Source: Alphaproteobacteria bacterium
GTDB lineage: Bacteria > Myxococcota_A > UBA796 > CAJQPC01
Assembly (NCBI GenBank): GCA_020632795.1
Contig: JACKEV010000011.1
Coordinates: 1-64,000 of the forward strand
DNA: 64,000 nucleotides
Direction of reading: 5' to 3'
Under the pieces are notes generated by a model, which made no database searches, had not been told where the DNA came from, and worked only from the letters and a program-made list of their open reading frames with translations. Positions 42,526 to 51,186 of the stretch are shown here, one piece after another; within the stretch, counting starts at the first letter, position 1, and each line of letters opens with the position of its first letter. The position numbers and the translations under genes were made by a program.

Positions 42526-43938
42526 ATGCTCGCGCTGCTCGCCCTCACCCCCGCCGCCCTCGCCCAGGACGTCCTGCTCATCTGGGACGACCAGGGCATC
42601 GGCACCCCCGACCTCGTCGCCGCGCTGCAGGGCGCGGGCATGACCGTGACCCTGAGCGACACCGTCGAGTACGAGTACGACGGCACCAACCCCGCCCCGG
42701 ACGGCTTCAACGCGGTCATCCACATGAACGGGACGACCTACGGGACGCCGATGACCGCGGCCGGCGCGGCCGCGCTGGTGGACTACGTGGCCGACGGCGG
42801 CGGCTACATCCACTTCGAGTGGGACGCCTACGAGATCGACGACAACGGCGTGCAGCTCGAGCTGGAGCCGATCACCCTCCTCCACCGGGACAGCGGCTTC
42901 ACCGGCGACATCACCCTGTCCCCGGTGCGCGGCCAGGAGTCCCACCCGGTGCTGGCCGGCATCCCCAGCAGCGTGGCCTTCTATGCGGGCGGCAACATCG
43001 GCTATGTCCGCAGCTTCAGCGATCAGCCCGCGGTGGCGATCATGACCGACCAGAGCGGCAGCGACGCGGTGGCGGTGCGGGAGTGGGAGCAGGGTCGGAT
43101 CGTCGGCTTCCACCACGCCGGCAACTACAGCGACCTCAGCACCTTCTCCAACGCCGACGTCTCTCGACTCGTCGTCAACGCGGTGAACTGGGTGGCGGTC
43201 TGCGACGCCGACGGCGACGGCTACGAGCGCGCGGGCGGCACCTGCGCGGCGACGGACTGCGACGACCAGGACCCGGACATCTTCCCCGGCGCCGACGAGG
43301 TCTGCGACACCCTCGACAACAACTGCGACGGGGACATCGACGGCCCCGACAGCGTCGACGCGGTCGTGTACTACTACGACGACGACGGCGACGGCTTCGG
43401 GGATAGAGAGCACAGCCTGGCCTCCTGCGACCCCCTGTCCGGCGCGGTGCTGGACGACAGCGACTGCGACGACGGCGACGCCGACGTCCATCCCGGCGCG
43501 GCCGAGGTGCCCTGGGACGGGATCGACCAGGACTGCGACGGCGCCGACCTCTGCGACGTGGACGGCGACGGCGAGGACGCCAGCGACTGCGGCGGCCCCG
43601 ACTGCGACGACGAGGACGCGGCGGTGAACACCAGCGCCGAGGAGGTCTGGTACGACGGCGTCGACCAGAACTGCGACGGCCAGGCGGACGACGACGCCGA
43701 CGGCGACGGCTACGCCTCCGAGGACTACAACGGCGAGGACTGCGACGACACCGACCCGGACATCAACCCCGACGCCATCGACGACGACGGCGACGGGGTG
43801 GACGACGACTGCAACGGCTTCGTGGACGAGGACGTGCCGGAGGACAAGGTCTGCGGGACCGTGGAGCCGGCGGGTGGGGTTGGTGGCGGGGTGCTGGCGT
43901 TGTTGGTGTTGGGGGTGCTGCGGCGGCGACGGGGGTAG
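42526..43938 (+). CDS. Secreted protein with GATase-like domain, MopE-type repeats and MYXO-CTERM-like tail
   Basis: 470 residues. Signal peptide MLALLALTPAALAQ. Residues 15-225 look like a ThuA or class I glutamine-amidotransferase-like fold (DVLLIWDDQGIGTPDLVAAL, YVADGGGYIHFEW, GRIVGFHHAGNYSDL) without a clear catalytic Cys. Residues 225-440 hold about five MopE-type blocks (CDADGDGYERAGGTC, DCDDQDPDIFPGADEVCD, DNNCDG). The tail GVGGGVLALLVLGVLRRRRG, preceded by a Cys in VCGTVEP, is a Gly-rich helix with basic residues like MYXO-CTERM sorting signals. Likely exported to and anchored at the surface. Confidence 0.85.
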   Translation: MLALLALTPAALAQDVLLIWDDQGIGTPDLVAALQGAGMTVTLSDTVEYEYDGTNPAPDGFNAVIHMNGTTYGTPMTAAGAAALVDYVADGGGYIHFEWDAYEIDDNGVQLELEPITLLHRDSGFTGDITLSPVRGQESHPVLAGIPSSVAFYAGGNIGYVRSFSDQPAVAIMTDQSGSDAVAVREWEQGRIVGFHHAGNYSDLSTFSNADVSRLVVNAVNWVAVCDADGDGYERAGGTCAATDCDDQDPDIFPGADEVCDTLDNNCDGDIDGPDSVDAVVYYYDDDGDGFGDREHSLASCDPLSGAVLDDSDCDDGDADVHPGAAEVPWDGIDQDCDGADLCDVDGDGEDASDCGGPDCDDEDAAVNTSAEEVWYDGVDQNCDGQADDDADGDGYASEDYNGEDCDDTDPDINPDAIDDDGDGVDDDCNGFVDEDVPEDKVCGTVEPAGGVGGGVLALLVLGVLRRRRG

Positions 43939-43978
43939 CGGAGGGGTCTTCCGTCAGGGCGTGTTCATCGGGGTTTCG

Positions 43979-46900
43979 TCAATCCAGCCAGCTACGCTGC
44001 GCCTCGCTCATGGCGGCCTCCAGGGCGGGGCGCTCGTCGGGGGCGACGGTGATGAGGGCGCGGGCGACCATGACGGATTGCTCGCCGTCGACGCGGGCGA
44101 GCATCTGGGTGGCGGCGTGGCGCCAGAGGGGCAGCTCGTTGACGACGGGCTGGGGGTCGCCGGTGGCGAGGGCGAGGACGGCGAGGGCTTCGTTGTAGAG
44201 GGCGCTCCAGTCGTCGTCGTCGGGCTCGGGGAGCGGCCCGGGGTCCTCCACCGCGTCGAGGAGCGCGGTCAGGTCGTCAATGAGCTGGCGCCGGATGCCA
44301 TCGATAGCGCGCATCTGCTCCGCCCACGGCCCCGCAGCCTCTTCAGGCACGCCGTCCGGCAGTCGCAGGCGCGTCGGGTCCTCGACCTCCAGGCCAGGCT
44401 CCCCCATCGCCATCGCAGCCGCCTGGAGCAGGGGGAGCAGTTGCCCGGCCTGGGCGTGCAGGAAGATGCGGAACGCCAGGCGGTGGAGGCGGGGGCGAGC
44501 GGGGGTCACGTCGCCACAGACCGCGAGGGCATGGAGCACGAAGGGTGCGGCCTGTGCGCCGGGGACCGAGGGGCGAGGGCTGGCGCCCGTCAGGGCCAGG
44601 AGGAGCTGCTCAGCCTGTTGTGTCAAGGAGTGGCCAGGTGGGAGTTGGTGTCGGAAGACCTCGACGGCGTGCTGCGTCAGGGAGATGGCTCGCGTTCGCT
44701 CGCCGCGAACGGCGAGGAGCTGGGCCAAGGCGGTCTCGGTCTGTGCAGACGAGTAGTGGTCAGGGGTCCCATAGACGCGATGCTCGATGCGGAGGACGTT
44801 CTCCAGCAGCTCTTGGGCCCCCGCGAGGTCGCCCTGGGCGCGAAGCACGCCGGCCAGCGAGTGCATGGAAGCGGCCACGGAGGGGTGCTCTTCGGTTCCC
44901 AGCACCTTCTTCAAGATCGCCAGGGAGCGCTCCAGGTGGGTCCGAGCGCCGGCCAGGTCGCCCTGGGCGCTCAGCACGCCGGCCAGCTCGTGCATGGAAG
45001 CGGCCACGTCGGGGTGCTCTTCGGTTCCCAGCACCTTCTTCAAGATCGCCAGGGAGCGCTCCAGGTGGGTCCGAGCGCCGGCCAGGTCGCCCTGGGCGCT
45101 CAGCACGCCGGCCAGCTCGTGCATGGAAGCGGCCACGTCGGGGTGCTCTTCGGTTCCCAGCACCTTCTTATCGATCGCCAGGGAGCGCTCCAGGTGGGTC
45201 CGAGCGCCGGCCAGGTCGCCCTGGGCGCGAAGCACGCCGGCCAGCGAGTGCATGGAAGCGGCCACGTCGGGGTGCTCTTCGGTTCCCAGCACCTTCTTAT
45301 CGATCGCCAGGGAGCGCTCCAGGTGGGTCCGAGCGCCGGCCAGGTCGCCCTGGGCGCGAAGCACGCCGGCCAGCGAGTGCATGGAAGCGGCCACGGAGGG
45401 GTGCTCTTCGGTTCCCAGCACCTTCGCTTTGATCGCCAGGGAGCGCTCCAGGTGGGTCCGAGCGCCGGCGAGGTCGCCCAGGCGTGACGCGACCCTTGCA
45501 GCTTCGCTTAAGACAAAGCCCTTCTCTCGGTCGGACACCAGCTCAAGGGCCTGCTCCAACGACGCCACCATCGGCCTCGCGGGTCGCGCGACGTACAGCC
45601 CGAGCTGCGCTTGAAAGGTCAGCGCGAGCCCCAAGGGCTCTCCGCTCGGGGCCCCCGCCAGGACCCGCTCCACCATCGCCAGGGCCTCGTGGTAGCGGCC
45701 CTGGTCCCGCAGCCAGAGGACGACGGGCTGTGCGGTGGCCCACGCTGCGTTCGCGTCCTCACCAGCGAGCAGGTGATGCAGCGCAGGCTCCACCCACAGC
45801 ACGCGCCGCGACGTCTTGACCTGCTCCGCGAACCACCCGCCCAGCGCCTGATGCACCGGCTCGGGCGGCTCCGTCCACCGGGAGCCCATCGCCTCGCGCA
45901 CCAGGGCGTGAGGCGCCCACCAGTCCCCCTCGTCGAGCGGGGCGACGTAGGGGCTCAGCAGGCCCAGGGCCGCGAGTCGGCGCCCGGTGCCCGGCTGGGG
46001 CTCGATCTGGCAGACCGCCGCCCAGGGGGCCGGGGCCACCAGCAACCCGCAGCGGCCCAGGTGGTCCCGGGCCTCGGGGGTGAGCCGGTCGATGAGCCAA
46101 TCCAGCAGGAGGTCGGCTCGGATCTTGTGCTCGGCCTTGCCCAACAGGGGCTCCAGCAGGGTGGTCCGCCAGTCAGCGACGCGGACGCGGCCTCCGGGCG
46201 GGGCCAGCTCGACCAGGCGGTCGCCCACCAGGGCGTCGAGGAACTCCACGGTGCGGGGGTGGCCGTCGATGCGCTCGGCGAGCCAGGCCAGGGCATCGGC
46301 GGGAGCCTCGCGCAGCGCAGGGAACCAGCGGGCCAGGCGGATGAGGTCCATCGGGCGCATGGAGGGCAGGGGCAGCTCGGCGCCAGCGGGCGTGCCCTGG
46401 GGGGCGTAGCGGGTGGAGGCCATGACGGTGAGCGGACTGCGGGCCCGGGAGACCAGGCCAGCCCACAGCACGGCCAGCTCAGGGCTTCGCCAGGCGCTGG
46501 GGTCCTCATCCCCGTCGATGGGCATCTGGAGGCTCTCGGCGTTGTCGATGTAGAGCAGCAGCGGCCCCTGGGCGGAGATGGCGTCGACCAGACGCAGGAG
46601 TGCGTCGACCCCCAGGCCGTCCTCCTGGGCCTGGGCCACGAGCGCCGACCAGGCGTCCCCGGTGCCGGCGGCCTGGAGCTGGTGCCAGAGGTGCTCGATG
46701 GGGTCGGCGGCCTGGCCCGCGGCGCGGCCGTCGAGGGCGAGCACGAAGCCCCCGGTCTCCTCGCGCAGCCGCAGCAGGAACTCGGTACACAGCGCGGTCT
46801 TGCCCAGGCCCCCCAGGCCGGTGACCACATGGAGCCGCTGGCCTCCGAACCAGCGCCTCAGCAGCTCGGCGCGGGGGCCGCGCCGGCCGATGAAGCCGAA

Positions 46901-48481
46901 CTGGGGCTGCTCGACCCCGCGCACGCCCTCGACCTGGGGGGCGGTCTCGGCCAGGGGGTCGATGCGCTGGATGCGGCGCTCCCGGGCGGCGTGGACGCTG
47001 CGCTCATCGCCCTTCCTGCCCGGGAGGGCGGTGGGGTGGCCTTTGCCGCGCAGGTAGACCGCGAGCTGGGCCCAGCCCAGGGGGTAGCGGGCGTAGGGGC
47101 GGCCGTTGGCGCCGTCCAGGGGGGTGTCGCAGGCGGCGCGGGCGAGGCGCACCGCCTCGATGAGCGTCCCACCCCCGGCGAGGTGGCGGTAGACGATGGC
47201 CTCGGCGCGGGTGCATTGGGCGTCGCCCACCGGGCCGAACCAGCCCAGCACCTGGGGGATGCCCGCGCGGTGCAGGGCGGCGGCGGTGGAGATGGCGGGG
47301 TCCTGGCCCAAGGCGGGGTCGGCGGGCAGGCGCACGCCGTCTCCCGGGTCCTGGTGGGGCTCGGTGCTGCCGCCGTAGCAGCTCGCCAGGAAGACCATGC
47401 GCAGCCCGGCCGGGCAGGTCGAGAGGCGCTGGAGCAGGTCCTCGACGGGGACCTTGTGGCTTCGGGCGGTCTCGGTCTCGAAGACCAGGGCCCCAGGCAG
47501 GCCGTGGCCGGTGAAGTGCAGGGCGACGGGCTCCAGGCGCTGGATGGCGCGGACGGTCTCGTCCAGGGTGCCCAGGTGGGTGAAGTGCAGGCGCTCCTCG
47601 TCCTCACCCATCGCCCGCCACAGCCGATAGCTCTCCTCTTCGTAGTCCAGGGCCCCCTGCTCCAAGGGCGCGGAGACGGTGGCCACGACCCGCAGGGGGC
47701 GCTCGGGCTCGTCCAGGCCGTTCATGTCGGGGACGACGACCTCCCGGGCCAGGTCCAGGCGGCCCGCCCTCACCGGGAAGGTCCCGCCCAAGCGCAGCAG
47801 CTCCCAGGGCAGGGCCAGGGCGCGGTCGACGGCGGTCCGGGGGCCTTGGGCCCGCAGGACCAGGAGCAGGGGGTCGCCCTGCTTGCGGCTGTCGATCTGG
47901 CGGACCAGGGCGACGCGGGCCTCCGGGGTGAGCAGGGCGTTGGCGAGGGCGTCGCCGACGGCGGCGGCCAGGCCCTCAACCTGGGCGACGGCGGCCTGGG
48001 CGGCGGGGGTGTAGCGGCCATGCTCGTCCACCTGGAGGGCGAGGTGGTCCAGGCCACGGAGCTGGCGGATGCGCTCCATCAGCGCGGTGTCCTGGCTGGG
48101 GTCGGAGATGGGCCAGTCGCCCAGGCCCGGGGCCTCGGCGCGCCAGCCGTCCTCGGAGACGCTCAGGGTGAGGTCCACGCGGTTGGGGGCGGGCTCCTGG
48201 CCCCAGATCCGCGCGGTCACCCGAATCGTCGGCTCCTGCTGGGGAAAGGCGGCGATCAGGCGCTTGAAGAACCTCGGGTTGATCAGGCCCCTCCGCTTCA
48301 GCTCGACCACGGCGTCGAAGACCACCTCAGCCGACGAGGCGTTCTTGCCGGCGAGGAAGTTCAGGGACGGCACGGTGTCCGGCCAGCGGGCCAGCCACTG
48401 GCGCAAGGCGTCGGTGTCGCGGGAGAGGCCGAAGAGCAGGGAGAGGAGGTCTTCGAGGTGGGCTTCGGGGGTCAGATGCAT
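43979..48481 (-). CDS. EAD1-CHAT-NTPase-TPR protein (STAND-type conflict protein)
   Basis: 1500 residues with AAGGAG before the ATG. Domains in order: EAD1-like effector-associated domain at 6-80 (DVLLSLLFGLSRD-like pattern ending LKRRGLINPRFFKRL); CHAT protease at about 175-490 with LPWELLR at 224-230, His326 in HFTGHG and Cys368 in LASCYGG; NB-ARC/STAND NTPase with Walker A TGLGGLGKT at 554-562 and Walker B LLLYIDN near 641; winged-helix-like linker; TPRs from about 960. Five of the TPRs (1004-1218) are near-identical 43-residue copies. STAND proteins oligomerise on ligand binding; here activation would switch on a caspase-like protease, as in NLR-like immunity or programmed cell death. Confidence 0.9.
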   Translation of the reverse strand: MHLTPEAHLEDLLSLLFGLSRDTDALRQWLARWPDTVPSLNFLAGKNASSAEVVFDAVVELKRRGLINPRFFKRLIAAFPQQEPTIRVTARIWGQEPAPNRVDLTLSVSEDGWRAEAPGLGDWPISDPSQDTALMERIRQLRGLDHLALQVDEHGRYTPAAQAAVAQVEGLAAAVGDALANALLTPEARVALVRQIDSRKQGDPLLLVLRAQGPRTAVDRALALPWELLRLGGTFPVRAGRLDLAREVVVPDMNGLDEPERPLRVVATVSAPLEQGALDYEEESYRLWRAMGEDEERLHFTHLGTLDETVRAIQRLEPVALHFTGHGLPGALVFETETARSHKVPVEDLLQRLSTCPAGLRMVFLASCYGGSTEPHQDPGDGVRLPADPALGQDPAISTAAALHRAGIPQVLGWFGPVGDAQCTRAEAIVYRHLAGGGTLIEAVRLARAACDTPLDGANGRPYARYPLGWAQLAVYLRGKGHPTALPGRKGDERSVHAARERRIQRIDPLAETAPQVEGVRGVEQPQFGFIGRRGPRAELLRRWFGGQRLHVVTGLGGLGKTALCTEFLLRLREETGGFVLALDGRAAGQAADPIEHLWHQLQAAGTGDAWSALVAQAQEDGLGVDALLRLVDAISAQGPLLLYIDNAESLQMPIDGDEDPSAWRSPELAVLWAGLVSRARSPLTVMASTRYAPQGTPAGAELPLPSMRPMDLIRLARWFPALREAPADALAWLAERIDGHPRTVEFLDALVGDRLVELAPPGGRVRVADWRTTLLEPLLGKAEHKIRADLLLDWLIDRLTPEARDHLGRCGLLVAPAPWAAVCQIEPQPGTGRRLAALGLLSPYVAPLDEGDWWAPHALVREAMGSRWTEPPEPVHQALGGWFAEQVKTSRRVLWVEPALHHLLAGEDANAAWATAQPVVLWLRDQGRYHEALAMVERVLAGAPSGEPLGLALTFQAQLGLYVARPARPMVASLEQALELVSDREKGFVLSEAARVASRLGDLAGARTHLERSLAIKAKVLGTEEHPSVAASMHSLAGVLRAQGDLAGARTHLERSLAIDKKVLGTEEHPDVAASMHSLAGVLRAQGDLAGARTHLERSLAIDKKVLGTEEHPDVAASMHELAGVLSAQGDLAGARTHLERSLAILKKVLGTEEHPDVAASMHELAGVLSAQGDLAGARTHLERSLAILKKVLGTEEHPSVAASMHSLAGVLRAQGDLAGAQELLENVLRIEHRVYGTPDHYSSAQTETALAQLLAVRGERTRAISLTQHAVEVFRHQLPPGHSLTQQAEQLLLALTGASPRPSVPGAQAAPFVLHALAVCGDVTPARPRLHRLAFRIFLHAQAGQLLPLLQAAAMAMGEPGLEVEDPTRLRLPDGVPEEAAGPWAEQMRAIDGIRRQLIDDLTALLDAVEDPGPLPEPDDDDWSALYNEALAVLALATGDPQPVVNELPLWRHAATQMLARVDGEQSVMVARALITVAPDERPALEAAMSEAQRSWLD
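44828..45472 (-). repeat. Five tandem 129-bp repeats encoding TPRs
   Basis: Five consecutive 129-bp units, each encoding LAGARTHLERSLAI, KVLGTEEHP, VAASMH and LAGVL blocks with only a few base changes between units (for example KAK/DKK/LKK, S/D, and the HSLAGVLRA and HELAGVLSA versions). The near identity includes synonymous sites, so the array expanded or is homogenised by recent recombination. A degenerate sixth unit follows in the protein. Confidence 0.95.
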
Positions 48482-48590
48482 GCCGGCTCCTTCCCTGCGA
48501 GATGGCCTCAGCGGAGGTGGCTGTGATCTGGAGGGATGGGGGCGGCGGTGGGCCCCGTCTTGCCCTTGGGGGGGTATCGCGGGGAAGGGG

Positions 48591-48680
48591 TCAGGCCATC
48601 CAGGCGCGTTGGGCGGTGATCCAGGCAGCCTCCAGGGCGGGGCGCTCGCCGGGGGCGAGCATCAGGGAGTACGCGAGACA
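48591..48680 (-). pseudogene. 3' remnant of a second CHAT/STAND-type gene
   Basis: In one minus-strand frame, ending in TGA at 48591-48593, the sequence reads YSLMLAPGERPALEAAW and ITAQRAWMA. This matches the C-terminus of the intact protein downstream (LITVAPDERPALEAAM and SEAQRSWLD). Upstream of about 48680 the sequence changes abruptly to AT-rich DNA. It is thus the tail of a lost tandem paralogue. The remaining part of 48482-48704 shows nothing further. Confidence 0.75.
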
Positions 48681-48704
48681 CCACATAGAATACTATTGTT
48701 GAGA

Positions 48705-49097
48705 TCAATGCTGCAGGAGTACGGTACGTATCAATGTCACAAGATATCTCCAGATAATATGCAATTCGAATATTTCATTGTCACCAAAGTCCGACGGACG
48801 AATAGCCACAAGAGTTGGTTGTTCTGTTGAAAATCCGTCCTGTCGGCTGCCATTCTCTCTGCACACATCCTCCCCCACATCTGTTCCGCCCTCCCATACT
48901 GAAGGACGCTCGTCCCAAGGCGATGGCCAATCTTCAGGAATGTTGTCAGTTGGTGTTCCCGCATGAATACACCAGCAACGGCCGACGATACTGCTCCCCT
49001 GTTTGACATCCATCGTTCCAGGATCCACCTGCGCGGAGGCTGATTCAGAATGGAAGAGAAGAACAATGAGCACAATATAGCATGTATACTTTCGCAC
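48705..49097 (-). CDS. Small secreted Cys-containing protein, unknown
   Basis: 130 residues from the GTG at 49095-49097, with GGAGGT upstream. Signal peptide (MRKYTCYIVLIVLLFHSESASAQ, cleavage after ASA). The mature protein begins QVDPGTMDVKQGSSIVGRCWC and later has RPSVWEGG. The same blocks occur in the upstream pseudogene (QVDPGT, KQG, VG.CWC, PSVWEGG), so it belongs to a small family present in two copies here. Codon use and base composition are clearly lower in GC than the neighbours, which suggests transfer. The C-terminus (ELHIIWRYLVTLIRTVLLQH) is hydrophobic. Function unknown. Confidence 0.6.
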   Translation of the reverse strand: MRKYTCYIVLIVLLFHSESASAQVDPGTMDVKQGSSIVGRCWCIHAGTPTDNIPEDWPSPWDERPSVWEGGTDVGEDVCRENGSRQDGFSTEQPTLVAIRPSDFGDNEIFELHIIWRYLVTLIRTVLLQH

Positions 49098-49238
49098 TAC
49101 ACACCTCCATCGAGAGTTCTGGTCCTATGCTTCGCCAGAATGGCCAGTACCCAGCGAAAAAATGGACACTGCACAGCCCTCCCGCGCAGAATTCTCTTCA
49201 AACTGATGAGGAGGAAGGACATTGTATCAATACTGAAC

Positions 49239-49589
49239 TCAGCCGATAGAAACCCAACACCGGGCACGGCCATACCCTTGTCCTGTTTGTGTAAATTTCG
49301 TGATAATCGCCTCATGTCCGCCTTCCCATACTGACGGACAACAGAAGCCCGTTTCTGCACCTGATAAGCCACCGTCTCCAAAGGAACTCCCCTGGCCGAG
49401 GGAAATGGACAATGTCGAACGTTCTCCACATTTGTGCTTGGATGATGATTACAATTGAGCACACCAACAATCTCCCACGAGGTTCGCGCCCTGCTTGATG
49501 TTCGTCGTACCCGGATCAACCTGGGCGAAGGCAGCAGGCGAAAACAAGGAGGTTGTTACCACCAACATCGCCGAAACCCGCAGAAACAT
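49239..49589 (-). pseudogene. Second copy of the small secreted protein, interrupted by an in-frame stop
   Basis: The ATG at 49587-49589 follows AAGGAAAGAG, and a signal peptide (VVTTSLFSPAAFAQ) leads to QVDPGTTNIKQGANLVGDCW and CAQL, then TAA at 49449-49451 (46 residues). The same frame stays open after the stop for 69 codons and contains CPSVWEGGHEA, matching the intact paralogue. So the stop lies inside a once longer gene, or the product is now a 46-residue peptide. The bases 49098-49238 hold nothing recognisable. It starts 13 bp after the winged-helix gene stop. Confidence 0.55.
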
Positions 49590-49601
49590 GCTCTTTCCTT
49601 A

Positions 49602-50552
49602 CTAGTTGATGGACGGGGCCGTTCCGAGAATGACCGTGACAATTTGTGTTCTATCTCCCGTTGCTTCTGCTTCCACCTCGTCAATCACGCCTGCCACGGC
49701 ATTCTTCAACGCCAGGACGAACTGCCGGTGGACATTCAAGTCGTCGCGTACATTCACCGTCACCCGCCAGAGCCCCGCCGTGTGGTTCCCGCCATTCCTC
49801 ACCACCACATCCCCAATCCGTCCCGCCGTGTTCAGGATCGACATCACCGTCTCCCGCGAAACTCCCCCCTCTCGCGCATACGACACCTCCGAGCCGGTCG
49901 CGAACAGCCTCCCCCCCTGCTCGATGACATCCCCAACCTCGATCAGGCACTCCAAGGTCCCATCGAAGTCCACGTCGGCGTCCGGCCCGGTCTGCTCGCT
50001 ATAGAACCTCGCGGCGAGCTGTTCCAGGGTCAGTCCGTCGGGGTGCTGCTGGAGCAGGATGAGCAGCCGGCGGATCGTGCTGGAGGAGAAGTCCAGCTCG
50101 GGTTTGCCGGCGTAGTACCGCCTTCCAGCGCAAATGATGTCACCGGTGTCGAGCAAGCACATCAGCGCTTCGTCGAGTGAAATACGGTGCTGAGGGACTT
50201 GCGACTCCTCGTAGAAGCGAGCGGCGAGTTCACCGATTGACAGGCCTTGTTCACCACCGTCCTGGACAATCAGCAGCACCCGGCGGATCTCGTTGTCACC
50301 CAGTCGCGGGGACTTGATGTCACCGAGTTTGCGCAACCCCTGCTGCGTGGTCGCGGTCCGCTGCTGAAGCTCCTCCCAGGTGTAGGACTCCCGAAGCTCC
50401 TGGATCAAGCGATAGTACTGACTCTTGACGATGCTCTTGAGTTCCTTGTAGCTGAAGAGTGGGAAAGAAGCCTGAAAGGCACGATATAGCTGCTCTTCCA
50501 GATTTTTTCGAAGCCAGAGGATGTCCTTGGCTGGCACGGTGTGCTCGGACAC
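49602..50552 (-). CDS. Protein with repeated winged-helix-like domains, putative regulator
   Basis: 316 residues from the GTG at 50550-50552, with AAGGGAG seven bases upstream; a start at 50651 is possible but adds an unlikely N-terminus. An N-terminal helical domain (ILWLRKNLEEQLYRAFQ, YTWEELQQRTATTQQGLRKL) precedes two similar winged-helix-like units: LSIGELAARFYEESQ with LDTGDIICAGRRYYA, and LTLEQLAARFYSEQTG with IEVGDVIEQGGRLFA. A C-terminal domain (GLWRVTVNVRDDLNVHRQFV) may bind a ligand. No family assigned. It precedes the two small secreted genes on the same strand and could control them or be co-expressed. Confidence 0.6.
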   Translation of the reverse strand: MSEHTVPAKDILWLRKNLEEQLYRAFQASFPLFSYKELKSIVKSQYYRLIQELRESYTWEELQQRTATTQQGLRKLGDIKSPRLGDNEIRRVLLIVQDGGEQGLSIGELAARFYEESQVPQHRISLDEALMCLLDTGDIICAGRRYYAGKPELDFSSSTIRRLLILLQQHPDGLTLEQLAARFYSEQTGPDADVDFDGTLECLIEVGDVIEQGGRLFATGSEVSYAREGGVSRETVMSILNTAGRIGDVVVRNGGNHTAGLWRVTVNVRDDLNVHRQFVLALKNAVAGVIDEVEAEATGDRTQIVTVILGTAPSIN

Positions 50553-50736
50553 AGCGGGCTCCCTTGTGTTCTGCTTGGGGGCCCAAGGGTAATTCTTCGG
50601 CTCCAACGAGGATAGAAACAAAAGTTGCGGGTCCCTCTGGAGCGCTCCCACGATTCACCGGACCCGCGTGCAGAACCAGCCGGTGCTGGCCACCAAGGGG
50701 ACGAATCGGCCAGGGTGAGGCATGCCAGGAGCTGAC

Positions 50737-51186
50737 ATGTTGACCAACTTGATTCGCTTCGTCGCCGTTGAGCTGCGGGCCGCCTGCGCGTGGCGCCCGC
50801 CCGCATGCTCGCCCGGGGTACAGATGCGAGACGACTGCGCAACGGCAGCCCTGGCCGACCTGCTGGAAGCCCTGTTCACCCCCGATGAGCTGCTCACCTG
50901 GCTGAAGCGGTGGGCCCGGCCGGTCTCCAACGCCCTGCCAGGGGTCACGACCCCTCCAGCCGTCCTGTTCCCGAAGGCCGCCCACGCGCTGGAGCGGTTC
51001 GGGTACGTGGGCCCGGAGCTTATGGAGCGCCTGATCGAGGCCCGGCCGAGGCGCGCGCCGGAGATCCGGGCGTGGGCGACATCCAGCCCTATTCCCCCAC
51101 CCCCAACCGCCCCAACGCCCGCCCGACCGGCGTCGCCACCATCCGCGCATGCTCCACGAACGCCTCCTGGGGGTCCGTGTCGCTGA
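50737..51186 (+). CDS. Orphan EAD1-like effector-associated domain, probably a fragment
   Basis: 149 residues from the ATG at 50737, behind AGGAG. Residues about 38-112 match the EAD1 pattern: AALADLLEALFTPDELLTWL, then LPGVTTPPAVLFPKAAHALE, RFGYVGPELMERLIEARPRR and APEIRAWA. EAD1 domains mediate homotypic contacts between sensors and effectors. After the domain the frame enters proline-rich read-through that is antisense to the protease gene, so the effector part that normally follows is missing. The intact EAD1-CHAT protein nearby carries the same domain, so interaction between them is plausible. Confidence 0.6.
   Translation: MLTNLIRFVAVELRAACAWRPPACSPGVQMRDDCATAALADLLEALFTPDELLTWLKRWARPVSNALPGVTTPPAVLFPKAAHALERFGYVGPELMERLIEARPRRAPEIRAWATSSPIPPPPTAPTPARPASPPSAHAPRTPPGGPCR

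Noticed and set aside
44828..45472. Regular 129-bp repeats considered as a CRISPR or noncoding satellite
   Set aside because: There are no unique spacers; the units are in frame within a large protein and encode TPRs.
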